Below are positions 1 to 11,239 of a DNA stretch of 64,000 bases, piece by piece. The stretch lies in NCBI GenBank assembly GCA_010015675.1, contig ML976979.1:1533206-1597205 (forward strand), read 5' to 3'. The notes beneath the pieces are model-generated. The model did no database searches, was not told the origin of the DNA, and saw nothing but the letters and a program-made list of their open reading frames with translations. Numbering within the stretch: position 1 is the first letter of the stretch; the number at the start of each line of letters is the position of its first letter. The translations under genes and the position numbers were made by a program. The stretch comes from Byssothecium circinans. Its lineage: Eukaryota > Ascomycota > Dothideomycetes > Pleosporales > Massarinaceae.

Positions 1-122
1 CTTCAATCCTTGTCTTGTCATACAGCACTTCGCCGGGTTGTCAGGCGTATCGGCCGTTGGATGGTTGAGCGTGGACGTGTTGGGCGGTGGCAGTGCTCGA
101 ATGTTGATGTGGTTTGAGTGAT

Positions 123-903
123 TTATCTGCCATTTACATCCTCGAAACGTGGTGTCGAAGGGCTGAAGAGCCGACCTCGCGCGTGGGCTTGTGATGGCGT
201 ATAATCGTCGATGCGGCGTTTATAGTACGGGGTGCCGGTGCTCGGGGCGTACTTGAATTTCATGTTGAGGGGTATCGTCGACCCGTCTGTAGCATCCCAT
301 CTCATCGTGAACCGTCTGTTTCGAGGATTCGGAAGTAAAACGAAGATGTAAAAGGTGGCTATCTCCCCTTCCGCTGCGATTGTTGGGTCGATGTAGTCGA
401 CGTAGGAGAGCTCGATGCAAGTGTTGGCGTGTGTTGAGGCAGCTGCGGTTGGAAGAAGGGATGAACGCTGTTGCTTCCATGTGGCAACGGTGCTGAGACG
501 AGCTGAAAGGGAGCGAATCGAATCGGTGGAATCATCATGTACATGACGAATGGTAGTCTCTTCTTGAATAATATTGAACTAGATGTGACAAACGCGGGAA
601 AAGTGCAGAGTGACTGCGCAAGCAAAGAGGCAAAACAAGAGTGGCGAAAGACAGATAGATATAAAGAAACAATACCTGAACCGTGCCATAACATAACGGC
701 GTATTCGCGAAGGAAATGAGGCGCTGAAGGTGCTCGTATTTGCTTTTGAAGGTTGAAGATCGATCGCGGGATGCGTACCCGACGACGATTAGCGTACTCG
801 GCGTGTCTATTCTTACCTGCAATCCTGATACCTGGAACGCTCGACGCCACGGCACGTATTCGCGAGTACGCTTTCCAGAAGGGGGTTTGAAGAACTTGAA
901 CAT
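123..903 (-). CDS. Hypothetical protein, two exons, start uncertain
   Basis: I do not recognise this protein. Two open segments join through a good intron: exon 903-676, intron 675-579 (GTATTG...CTAG, 97 nt) and exon 578-123, giving about 227 residues with the frame kept at phase 0. The C-terminal half reads like a folded protein, with segments such as ELSYVDYIDP and IATFYIFVLLPNP. No signal peptide or membrane segment is clear. The ATG at 903 is the first in frame, but the frame stays open upstream to about 975 with protein-like sequence, so an upstream exon with the true start is possible. It diverges from the ABC transporter gene. Confidence is moderate for a gene and low for its 5' end. 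Confidence 0.5.
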
Positions 904-2692
904 GGCGTGGTTGCCTGGCGCTGAATGCTCCCTGAACACGCCGCAATCCGGCCAGGCATCCAACTTTTGAAGCACACGTCGTATGTATCGGAGAATTTAC
1001 AAGATGTGTCGCTGTGGTTGGGGCTCATGGGATGTATGCGCATGCTGTGCGAGCCTGGCGTCTGTACATCTGCAGCCCTTTCGTCACCGGTTTGAGTCTG
1101 CGGCGGTGAGCTAAAGTAGCATCCGGACTTCGTGTTGTGTGTATAAACTTGGGTATATCCTGCATCGTGCCTGCGAGTGACGATGCGTAAGGAGGGTTGA
1201 GTGGAGTGCAGAACAGGGTGATCCTGGGACGTGTACAAGTTGTTGCTTGGATGGAAGAGTTGGGAGCTCCAGGGCTCGGGCTTTGCATGTGGTCACATGC
1301 ATCGGGGGGGTCGGGTTTCACGTGATGTGCTGTACGAATCAGCCAATCAAGGCCGAACAGCTTCCAAAGACGTTAGCTATGATTTTCTTATCAATGAAGG
1401 AGCCAAGCTGACGTTACCGGTATGCCGCGGCTCGGGAGCCTAGCGTGTTCTTTTGACTGGACTTCAACCAATTAGATTACCCTAATCTTCCCTAGAGAGG
1501 CCCGGGAGCAGGATTCGTGGCCGCATTACAACCCTTGTGGTTGGCAACCTTGATGAATAAGCAACAAAACCGCACTAGCACCGAGCCGGTATCGTATCAA
1601 AGGCTGTTGAGGTACGGTACTCTGGAGTGGATGGACGGTCGATATCAAAAGGAGTCAGGACAAATTCCGGAGATTTCAGGAAAGAGTTCGCGCACAGCTG
1701 CGCCGCTCCCAGAATGACGGAAGACGTGCTTAGCAATTGGGGGGCAGGGGGCATAGGGCAGATGCGGAGTGGGGATGGTCGGGACCAAAGTGCTAAGTGG
1801 GGCATCCGGGACCGGGTGCGCGGCAAGCCGAGATCATACTGTGCATGTAGTAAGGACATGTTCGGTGGGTGGTCGATGCGGCCTGAATAATGGAGAAGAA
1901 GTTCTCCAAGCTTGCCCATCAGAGGCCGATATGGTGCCGGTACTGTTGTATCTTGTTGGTGTTTGTTGTTGATAGGGACCAAAGACAAGAGAGGTTGAAA
2001 GGGGAAGGACCGACGGTCGCGCCTTCTCTCGGCGCCGGGCGTAACTGCCGCCGAGATATCAGCCCAGCCGCTGTGCCGCCCTTCTAGCGCCCTTGAGGCT
2101 CCATGTCGGAGTGGGGTTGAAAGAATTCTCAAATCTGACAAAACATAGAATTGTAAAGCTAGTGCTCTTTTATTTGTGAGTAACTTCTTTTTGAAAAGCC
2201 TTTGTTATGTGTGGATAAATACAAGGTGAAGTTTTCGGTGCGAACTGTTTCGACTGCGTGGGGAGAATGCATGTCACATCTCGCGTCTCACATTGTTACA
2301 CATTCTTCTTCTCACTCTGGCTCACGTTGAGTCATGTAATTGTTTGCGTCGGCGGCAGTCGCTCCGGTAATGAGTAATCCTTTAACCTCAACCAGCAAAG
2401 TGCACAAGGCATGTGTGTGGACCACCCCAGCAAGGCCAGCACTAGATATAGTTTACATCCGGGCCAGGGAGAGCCCGTTCCTGCCAGTGCCGAAGATATT
2501 TCTCGGATGTCGGAGGAACTCTTATCCTCCTCTGTCCTTTCTTAACAGTCGAGTCGCCTGTGTTGGTGTTGTCATTGTCGTCGCTCCTTCATTCTAACAT
2601 CTGTCTGTTCGTCGTCGCCGTTACGGCACCGCCCGAGATTCATCTCTTGTGCGTTGAGATCATACCGAAAACAATTGCTCCCGCGCGCCACC
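904..2692. other. Intergenic region, divergent promoters
   Basis: No convincing gene. Open frames here have arginine/proline-rich translations without family resemblance. It must hold the promoter and 5' leader of the ABC transporter, and it contains one copy of a dispersed repeat near 2113-2262. Confidence 0.5.
2113..2262. repeat. Dispersed repeat copy 1
   Basis: This stretch resembles 44633-44866 in the same orientation. Shared blocks are GGTTGAAAGAATTC, AGAATTGTAAAGCTAG, TGCTCTTTTA and a TGAAGTTTT...CGGTG block, separated by diverged sequence and small indels. It is probably a remnant of a transposon end or an old duplication; no coding potential is seen. Confidence 0.45.
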
Positions 2693-5600
2693 ATGGACAA
2701 GGCTGATGCCTCATCGAGCATCTCGACAGCTCGCGAGGACACGGAAGGTCCGACCCACGCCGCCATTCACTCCCCACATCACCACGGCAAGACTGATAGC
2801 GAGAGCATCACCACCATCACCGACTCAGCCAACAGCACCGCTGCAGCCACCCCAGAGAAGAGCAATGCACATTCCAGCGGGGTAAACGTCTCCCGCGCCG
2901 AAGCCGACTATGCAGAGCTCAACCGTGAACTATCAAGAACTAGCCGTTTGAGCCGCGTCCAATCGCGCCGAAGCCACAAAGGCGCAGCTACCGACGTGGA
3001 GAAGGGCGGCGATGACTCTTCGTCCGAAGAGCCTTTCGACTTGGCAACTGTGCTTAGAGGCAATCGCGACGAAGAGGAGAGGGCCGGTATCAAGTCGAAG
3101 CGCATCGGCGTGTCATTTGAAAACCTGACCGTGAGTGGTATTGGCGGCGTCAAGAACTACGTCAAGACCTTTCCTGATGCTTTTGTCTCCTTCTTCAACC
3201 TGTACGAAACCGCCATGTCCGTATTGGGACTGGGACAGAAGGGCCGAGAATTCGACATTCTGAAGGACTTCAAGGGGGTCGTGAACCCGGGCGAGATGGT
3301 TCTTGTACTTGGACGCCCCGGAAGCGGATGCACAACTTTCCTAAAGGTCATCTCGAACCAACGGTATGGCTACACAAAGGTGGACGGCGAAGTGCTCTAC
3401 GGTCCTTTCGAGAGCGACTTCTTCGAGAAGCGATATCGTGGAGAAGCCGTGTATTGCGAGGAGGACGAGAACCACCATCCTGCTCTGACCGTTGGCCAGA
3501 CACTGGACTTTGCTCTCGAGACCAAGATCCCCAGCAAGCGGCCGGCCGGACTGTCGCGGCAAGACTTCAAGGAGCGTATTATCAATCTGATGTTGAAGAT
3601 GTTCAACATTGAGCATACCCGAAACACCATCGTCGGCAATGCCTTCATTCGCGGAATCTCAGGTGGTGAGCGCAAAAGGGTGAGCATAGATCTTCAGGGG
3701 AACCCGCTTTATTTATCCCCCGGAGAGATCCAGCTACTTTCTAGGCAACAACTGACACGACATAGGTATCTATTGCTGAGACGATGATAACAGGCGCCTC
3801 TATCATTTCCTGGGACAATTCCACTCGTGGTTTGGATGCTTCCACTGCCGTTGACTACGCCCGCTCGCTCCGCGTCTTGACCAACATCAACAAGACTACT
3901 ACCTTCGTTTCTCTGTATCAAGCCTCCGAGAACATTTACAATTGTTTCGATAAGGTATTGGTCATCGACAGCGGAAGACAAGCCTACTTCGGGCCCGCAA
4001 AGGAAGCTCGCGCCTACTTTGAGGGGCTCGGATTTCGCGAGAAGCCGCGTCAAACCACACCTGACTACTTAACCGGGTGCACCGATCCTTTCGAACGCGA
4101 GTACAAGCCTGGAAGGAGCGAAAAAGACGTCCCCAGCACCCCAGAGGACCTCGCTCAGGCCTTCCAGAACTCCGAGATTGCAGCCCGCAACAATGCCGAG
4201 ATGACCAAGTACCACGCTCGCACGGCGGAAGAGAAACACGTATACGATGAATTTGAACTTGCCGTTGCAGAGCGCAAGCGCCACGCACCCAAGAAGTCCG
4301 TCTATAGCATCCCGTTCTATCTCCAGGTCTGGGCTATAGCTAAACGCCAATTCCTGCTCAAGTGGCAGGACAAGTTTGAGCTTACTGTCTCCTGGGTTAC
4401 TTCTATTGTCGTCGCCATCATCATCGGCACTGTCTGGCTCGATCTTACCAAGACTTCTGATGGTGCCTTCACTCGTGGTGGTGTACTCTTCATCTCGCTG
4501 TTGTTCAATGCTTTCCAGGCTTTCTCGGAACTCGCATCGACCATGTTGGGACGCCCGATCGTCAACAAACATCGCGCTTTCACGTTTCACCGGCCGTCGG
4601 CTCTCTGGATAGCACAGATTGGAGTTGATTTGCTATTCTCAACCGTTCAAATCTTCGTCTTTTCGGTTATGGTGTATTTTATGACGAATTTAGTGCGAGA
4701 TGCTGGAGCCTTCTTTATCTTCGTTCTCATGATTGTCACCGGGTACTTGGCCATGACTCTTTTTTTCCGAACCGTCGGCTGTCTTTGCCCTGACTTTGAT
4801 GTTGCCATCCGGCTGGCCGCCACAATCATCACCTTGTTCGTGTTGACTTCTGGCTACCTAATCCCCTGGCAATCCGAGCCGGTCTGGCTCCGATGGATTT
4901 TCTACATCAACGCCTTGGGCCTCGCCTTCTCGGCAATGATGATGAACGAGTTCCGTGGCCTTGACCTTACCTGTACTGGAACGTCGCTCATCCCTTATGG
5001 TCCGGGCTACGACGACATCAATGCGCGGATATGCACGCTTCCAGGCAGTACCGCAGGCTCTACCGCTATATCTGGTGCAGACTACCTCAAGCTCTCTTTC
5101 AGCTATGCCGTTAAGGATCTTTGGATGAACTGGGGCATCATCGTTGTCCTCATTTTCGCCTTTTTGTGCGCCAACGCCTTCCTAGGTGAATACGTCAAGT
5201 GGGGTGCTGGCGGTCGTACAGTAACTTTCTTCTTGAAGGAAGATAAAGAGCGCAAGGAACTCAACGAGAAGCTTAGTGAGAAGCGCGACAGGCGAAACCG
5301 CAAAGAAGAGGACACCGACGCTAGCTCTGGCCTGAAAATCACCTCCAAGGCTGTCTTAACCTGGGAAGACCTCTGCTACGATGTCCCGGTCCCATCCGGT
5401 CAGCTACGCTTGCTCAACAACGTCTATGGATATGTGAAGCCTGGCCAGCTTACCGCGCTGATGGGTGCGTCTGGCGCAGGAAAGGTAAGTCCGAATCCAA
5501 TTTTATTCCCCTTCCGCATATGCTGTTGAGAATGCGGCTGACCTGTATCTTCACGCCGGACAGACGACTCTGCTAGATGTACTCGCCGCACGTAAGAACG

Positions 5601-7441
5601 TTGGTGTAATCTCGGGTGACAAGCTCGTCGATGGAAAGCCTCCAGGCATCGCCTTCCAGCGTGGTACTGCCTATGCTGAACAGCTCGACGTCCACGAACC
5701 AGCCACTACCGTCCGTGAGGCCCTTCGCTTCTCAGCCGACCTTCGCCAACCCTTCGAGACCCCTCAAGCAGAGAAGTACGCATACGTGGAGGAAGTAATT
5801 TCTCTCCTGGAAATGGAAGACATGGCGGACGCCATCATTGGCGACCCAGAAACCGGTCTGGCTGTCGAGCAGCGCAAGCGTGTCACTATTGGTGTCGAGC
5901 TGGCCGCCAAACCTGAGCTACTCCTCTTCCTGGACGAACCGACCTCTGGCCTTGACTCGCAGAGTGCCTTCAACATCGTTCGCTTCCTCCGAAAGCTAGC
6001 TGCCGCTGGACAAGCCATCTTGTGCACCATCCATCAGCCAAACTCTGCTCTTTTCGAGAATTTCGATCGTTTGCTACTGCTCCAGCGTGGTGGGCAATGT
6101 GTCTACTTTGGTGACATTGGCAAAGACGCCCATACCCTCCTCGATTACTTCCACCGCCACGGTGCTGACTGCCCTCCGGACGCTAACCCTGCTGAGTGGA
6201 TGCTCGACGCCATAGGTGCTGGTTCCGCTACTCGCATCGGCAGCCGTGACTGGGCAGATGTGTGGGCCGACTCGGAAGAATTCGCCCAAATCAAGCAAGA
6301 TATTATCCTCACCAAGAGGACTCGGCTCGCAGAAATCGGCTCGGCGGACGCTGTCGTACAAAAGGAATACGCTACGCCCTTGTTGCATCAGATTAAGCTC
6401 GTCAACAAGCGCATGAATATTTCCTTCTGGCGTACACCCAACTACGGCTTCACGCGTCTCTTCAACCACGTGATCATTGCATTGCTCACTGGGCTCATGT
6501 ACCTGCAGCTCAACGACTCCCGTTCCTCGCTGCAATACCGCGTCTTCATCATCTTCCAAGTCACCGTCCTGCCCGCCTTGATTCTGGCGCAAGTGGAGCC
6601 CAAGTACGCCATGGCCCGCATGATCTCTTACCGCGAACAAATGGCCAAAGCCTACAAGACGTTCCCGTTCGCCCTGTCCATGGTCGTCGCAGAAATGCCT
6701 TACAGCATTCTCAGCGCTGTTGTCTTCTTCGTTCCCCTGTACTACATCCCTGGCCTCAATCCACAGTCTTCGCGCGCAGGCTATCAGTTTTTCATGGTGC
6801 TAACCACCGAGATCTTCTCTGTGACGCTCGGTCAGGTAATTGCTGCAGTTACGCCTTCACCAAAATTCTCGGCATTGGTTAACCCGTTCATTGTCATTGT
6901 GTTTGCGCTGTTCTGCGGTGTGACGGTCCCCAAGCCGCAAATCCCCGGCTTTTGGCGGGCGTGGTTGTATCAGTTGGATCCCTTTACGAGGCTGATTGGT
7001 GGTATGATTGTTACCGAGTTGCATGAGCAGCCAGTGCATTGTACGCCTAAAGAGTTCAATTCCTTCCAGGCACCACAAGGTACGTCTCCCCGTTACTATT
7101 ACTTCTCTCACTTCTGTTCTCTTAGCACTCACTGATTGTATGAACAGGCCAAGACTGCGGCACATATATGTCCTCTTTCTTCTCTAGCGGCGCCCCGGGC
7201 TATATCCTCAACAACGCGACCGACATGTGCCAATATTGCGCGTACAAGGTCGGCGACGAGTTCTATACCCCGCTTGGATACGAGTTCGACAACAGGTGGA
7301 GAGATTTAGGTATCCTTGCCGCATTCATCGGGTCGAACTTGATCATCTTGTTCTTGGCTGTAAGTTCCTACATGTCAGTTAGTAGGGAGAACGTTTACTA
7401 ATTATGGACAGGCTCGCTTCCTCAACTTCAATAGACGGTGA
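2693..7441 (+). CDS. PDR-type full-size ABC multidrug transporter (ABC-G)
   Basis: A plasma-membrane ATP-driven exporter of the Pdr5/CDR family; the substrate cannot be read from sequence, though relatives export azoles and plant toxins. Five exons: 2693-3679, 3766-5484, 5564-7079, 7148-7359 and 7412-7441, coding for 1,487 residues in the reverse (NBD-TMD)2 order of the family. The ATG at 2693 lies in a CCACCATGG context. NBD1 has the family's Walker A variant GRPGSGCTT (near residue 207), signature GISGGERKR and ISWDNSTRGLD. NBD2 has canonical GASGAGKTT (near 896) and the degenerate signature VEQRKR. Two hydrophobic transmembrane domains follow, near 480-750 and 1180-1480, with a Cys-containing loop before the last helix. 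The mixed degenerate and canonical sites are normal for PDR proteins, not damage. Confidence 0.95.
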
Positions 7442-7854
7442 AGAACCACCACCTCCCTTTTCCTTGCGTACAACACGGATCTACGCCCTTCATCACTAGC
7501 GCATCACGACGAGCATTCTGCCCTCATGCACGGGCGGGTCATCAAACCCAACACAAACTCTCGCCGAGACCCGGCAGGACAAAGTTACTACCACGTTCTC
7601 TGCGCCATTTCCTTTTTGTCAAAAGTTTTCCTTGTCACTTCCATCTATCTAGACTGTACTTTGAGCGCCTCTATCCGCAACCCTCAGCGCGTGTGAGCGA
7701 ACTGGCATGGCATGTAGACGGTTTCGATCATTCGAGCCTTTGATCATCTGGGCCGGCGTTTTTTTTGAAATATATTTGTTGTTTTGCTGCTCTCGTTTTT
7801 GGGGGATGCATTGGTACGGTACCTAGAGTCGTAGTTATAGATATAATTCCATCG

Positions 7855-7902
<48 letters not shown>

Positions 7903-8217
7903 ACAACATTAACGCGTATTCCCGTGATTTAAACGAGCTACAATCTCTTCCCCGGTGAAAAAGGAGACTCCGTCACGTCTCCCTTCTCCCTATAATGTGC
8001 TTTGGATAAGGGTTTTTACCGAGTTTTTGTCGCCCCCCCGGTACGGTACCTATTTGGGTGTCGGGCGGTTATCCGTTTTAATGGAGAGTATTTATTTTCC
8101 TTGCGTGCGGGCAGGTTCTTCTTCCGGGTAGGTAGGTAGGCAAGGATAAAGCCTGAGATGGATGTGGCATCGTCTCATTGTGTCTAACTTTGGGTATGGG
8201 GTCTCGTTCGAGAGATA
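7442..8217. other. Intergenic, 3' side of the ABC transporter
   Basis: No gene seen. It holds the transporter 3' UTR, a long ATC/CAT trinucleotide run and, at its right end, the TA target site of the Tc1 element. Confidence 0.5.
7851..7904. repeat. (ATC)n microsatellite
   Basis: About 16 consecutive CAT/ATC units lie in the probable 3' UTR or downstream flank of the ABC transporter. Likely length-polymorphic between strains. Confidence 0.95.
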
Positions 8218-8262
8218 CAGGGCCCTCCCATGAGCGGGTTGATAGCGTGAGCACGGCCATGG
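8218..8262. repeat. Left terminal inverted repeat of the Tc1 element
   Basis: Forty-five bases, perfectly complementary to 9487-9531, next to the TA target duplication at 8216-8217. Confidence 0.95.
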
Positions 8263-8334
8263 CCCCACAAGACTTATGACTAAGAAATGTAATTTTCTAT
8301 GGTGATTACATACAAAAAGTCATCAAGTAGTCAT

Positions 8335-9369
8335 CTACCACTTAGTATGCCCGCCACCTGCCTGGATAACTGCCCAGCAGCGCTCTCGCATAGATTGAAT
8401 ATACTTCTTATAGTCTATAACCTCAATCTTCTCCCACTCCTCCTGCAAGAATTGCCTTACTTCAGCATCAGTCTTTGGAAAGCGCTTTCCAAGCCTATAC
8501 TTCAGCATCTGCCAGACGTTCTCAATAGGATTGAGATTTGGTGAGTTAGCCGGCCACCAGGACTTGCTAATGCCTGCAGCTTGATAGGCCTCTGTAGTAG
8601 CTGCTGAATTGTGTATTGAGTTGTTATCTTCCATAAATATCAACTCTCTGCCTGTAGCAGCTTCGTAGGCCTGCTGGTAGATAGTAATTTGAGGTAGAAT
8701 ATGTTGAATATAGACACCTAAGTTAATACTACCCTTAGCATTCGTACACCATGTCTTCTCAAAGAATACTAGAGGTCCTTTAGTACCCGTTGAAATGATA
8801 CTCCATACCATACAGCTGCTATATTTCTTGAATTTAGGTACGCAGCAATCAGGTAGGAAGCGTTCCTCAGCTCTGCGGGTAACCCATATCTCTCCTGGGC
8901 CAACCTTAGCTGACATCTCATCAGCCCAGGCTACCCTATCCCACATAGCTTCAGACCAGCCAAGATGCTCCCATGCCCACTGTACCCGTATAGCCTTTGC
9001 TTCCTCAGTAAGGAATGGCTTACGTGTAGCCTTTCTGCGGTGATAGAGCTCTTTTTCAAAGGCCTTGATAAGGGTACGACGGCAGACAGTAATCCCTAGC
9101 TCGTGCGCAATTTCCTCGCGGGTTTTTCGACGTTGTTGTGCATTCTCAGTAGCATGGCGAACTAGAAGCTGACGAAGAGGTGTATCTAGTATAGGACTTC
9201 TACCCTTCTGTTTCGTGGGGGTACATGGCGAGCGAAGGCAAGTAGAAATAGTGTTCTGGCGTATACCAAGCTTATGAGCTATAGCTGTCTGCTTCCAGCC
9301 TAGCTCAGCTAGTGTATGGATTTTGACGCGCTCCTTATAGGATAGTCGACGATTTGGTGTTTTTGGCAT
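8335..9369 (-). CDS. Tc1/mariner transposase, intact, DD34E
   Basis: A 344-residue cut-and-paste transposase. The N-terminus holds a helix-turn-helix region (YKERVKIHTLAELGWKQTAI) and a second DNA-binding half. The catalytic triad is visible: Asp in WADEMS, Asp in MEDNNS, and Glu in NPIENVW. There are 34 residues between the second Asp and the Glu, which defines the DD34E Tc1 group. The ORF is full length for the family and has no stop or frameshift, so the element may be autonomous. The start MPKTPNRR is the only ATG that captures the whole DNA-binding domain. Confidence 0.95.
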   Translation of the reverse strand: MPKTPNRRLSYKERVKIHTLAELGWKQTAIAHKLGIRQNTISTCLRSPCTPTKQKGRSPILDTPLRQLLVRHATENAQQRRKTREEIAHELGITVCRRTLIKAFEKELYHRRKATRKPFLTEEAKAIRVQWAWEHLGWSEAMWDRVAWADEMSAKVGPGEIWVTRRAEERFLPDCCVPKFKKYSSCMVWSIISTGTKGPLVFFEKTWCTNAKGSINLGVYIQHILPQITIYQQAYEAATGRELIFMEDNNSIHNSAATTEAYQAAGISKSWWPANSPNLNPIENVWQMLKYRLGKRFPKTDAEVRQFLQEEWEKIEVIDYKKYIQSMRERCWAVIQAGGGHTKW

Positions 9370-9486
9370 TGTGGTAGATGACTGTGGTAGATGACTATGC
9401 TGGAAAAGTTACATCTAGTTGTATGGCCGGCCTTATATAAACCTAGGTATTTTATCCAGAAGCTTCATGGTGCTTCTATGCACGGA

Positions 9487-9531
9487 CCATGGCCGTGCTC
9501 ACGCTATCAACCCGCTCATGGGAGGGCCCTG
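9487..9531. repeat. Right terminal inverted repeat of the Tc1 element
   Basis: Forty-five bases, perfectly complementary to 8218-8262, followed by TA at 9532-9533. Confidence 0.95.
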
Positions 9532-9533
9532 TA

Positions 9534-10987
9534 ACTCATACACTTACATCGCCTGGGCAAGGGTGAGCGGTTAGAAAACCCCCGCTTTAGATAAGGCTAG
9601 TCAGCCAGAGTACAAGGTAGGTAGGTAGGTTGCACTTGTTCGGTTAGCTTTTTCGCGAGCACGATGAGGATATCTGAGTTACCGGCTTGAGTTAAGGTCG
9701 ATGAGGACTTACCTTTACCTCACAGTTCGTAGGGATAAATATTATGGCGCGGGATTGTATGAGTGTGGAGGCGAGTGTCTGTGTAGTTAGGGGCGGGGTG
9801 GAGGGGGGGGGGGGATAATGCGTGAATGCAAGACCGCTCACTGTAAGGAGCAGCTCCTAGCATTAGCACGACGTTAAAACTGCCTCTTGCTCTGGCATGA
9901 TTCGTACCGAGCTAGCGATCTGCGTACCGTCCCACCTAAGTCACGTTTGGCCTACTCATGCGCAACCCGGTGGAGTCGGAGTCACGTTTTTGCCACCCTC
10001 CAGCTCTCTGATAGACACACTTCTCAGATGATCCTAGATGATCGTTAGGGCCTTATTGGTTCGCTGGGGGCCAGGGTGAGATTTGCCACGTGACTCTGAC
10101 TTCAGTGGTTTCCACTACGCTCCGCGAGTAGCTTGCGACTGTGGCGTTGGGACTGAGTTTTTGCGTGACGGGATACTGTGGGGAAGCACGGTTGCCTTGG
10201 GGTCGAAGGTCGTATCACATAGATACACGTAAGAAGAGGCGAAAGTCTAAGTCAGTGCCACAAAGGCGAATAACAAACGAGGCAGTGTCGCACTCCGCTC
10301 CGCTGTCTTCCTATTCGTTCTGTTATCCTTCGTGAACGGTCACCCGTAAACCTAGACCGTAAAGTTGAAGGGCTCCGCCTTGAAATATGTGTTGTTCTAA
10401 GGGGCTTATTCCCAACGTCACTCTAGTCATTCCTCGCTTGTAAGGTTTTAAATCCGCATTCCACACAAGTACGGTCACGGTGTGACTATGGGTGCCAAGA
10501 ATGCCCATCAAATTCATTTTCATTTCAACAAACTCGGAATGTACAGCCGCCCCTACCGCGCGCGAAGAGAAAAAATAAATACAAAGCCAGACAAAATGCG
10601 GTGTACGGTAGATAGAAGAAGGCCTCGGCTGCTTTGCGTGCTGCCCCAGAATCCCAGATCACTAGTACAAGTCCCGTCAGATTGTACACGAAGAGATGCA
10701 GTGACCGGGATAGTAGGCGACAACTCGACAGCAAAGCCCGCCCAAAGGCAAATTAAAACTTTTGGGAAATACACCACGAGGGGAGAAGAGAACAATGTGC
10801 GAGTGCAAAGGCGAAAGCGAAGGCGAATGGAGAGACAGTGCGGAAAAAGGTGCAATGAGTGAAGAGCGGTTACGAGTCTGTCCGTGTAAGCGTCATTCAG
10901 TATAATAGCATGAAGATTGACGAGTACTTACCAGCGCCTTCCTCCGATGTCTTTGCTCAGATGTCCAAGGGAGCAAGGGAATACATC
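9534..10987. other. Intergenic region
   Basis: Nothing with family resemblance was seen. It includes a run of Gs near 9802-9815 and GTAGGTAGGTAGG at about 9618, a motif also present at 8126 on the other side of the transposon. A possible splice donor (GTAAGT, minus strand, near 10931) may belong to the small gene at 10988-11239. Confidence 0.4.
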
Positions 10988-11239
10988 TTAGTGTGGGGTA
11001 TTAGCTCCAGGCGGCATTATTCGTGTGGCACAACGTACCAGATCCATCATGCTGCCAAGCTCTGGCATCGGGCGGTTCCAGTGTGCCGGGCTTGGGGGAG
11101 GTTGAGGTGGCGGAGAAGGTGGGTCGTCTCTTGATCTCTCTTGTGGGACGACTGAGCCGCCGGACTCGATACGAGAGATGTGGGCTGAGAAGATGTTGGA
11201 GGCGGAATCGACTTTGGGGATGATGTCGGTGGAAACCAT
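10988..11239 (-). CDS. Possible small proline-rich protein, gene model uncertain
   Basis: A minus-strand frame begins with an ATG in a strong GCCGCCATGG context and reads 83 residues with a proline-rich centre (PPSPPPQPPPSP). A donor GTACGT follows codon 67 (GT at 11038-11037) and a GTAAGT donor lies near 10931. The real gene may therefore be spliced and continue leftward to about 10.7 kb. I recognise no domain. It is upstream of and divergent from TAF6. The Kozak context and donors are the only support. Confidence 0.3.
   Translation of the reverse strand: MVSTDIIPKVDSASNIFSAHISRIESGGSVVPQERSRDDPPSPPPQPPPSPAHWNRPMPELGSMMDLVRCATRIMPPGANTPH

Larger units (their letters stand above)
8218..9531 (-). 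mobile_element. Complete Tc1/mariner DNA transposon, 1,314 bp
   Basis: The element is bounded by perfect 45-bp inverted repeats (8218-8262 and 9487-9531, starting CAGGGCCCTCCCATGAGC) and flanked by the TA duplication typical of the superfamily (8216-8217, 9532-9533). It carries one uninterrupted transposase gene. Just inside the ends are repeated 12-13 bp motifs: AGTCATCTACCA at 8329-8340, and its inverse TGGTAGATGACT twice in tandem at 9372-9396. These are candidate transposase-binding sites. Perfect ends and an intact gene suggest recent insertion and no visible RIP. Confidence 0.95.

Noticed and set aside
1575..2141. Minus-strand open frame of 188 codons
   Set aside because: Composition is random-looking, there are no splice or start features, and it overlaps the dispersed repeat.
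3313..3340. Loss of the Walker A lysine in NBD1 of the ABC transporter (GRPGSGCTT)
   Set aside because: This Cys-for-Lys change, with the degenerate NBD2 signature, is normal in fungal PDR transporters and is not a defect.
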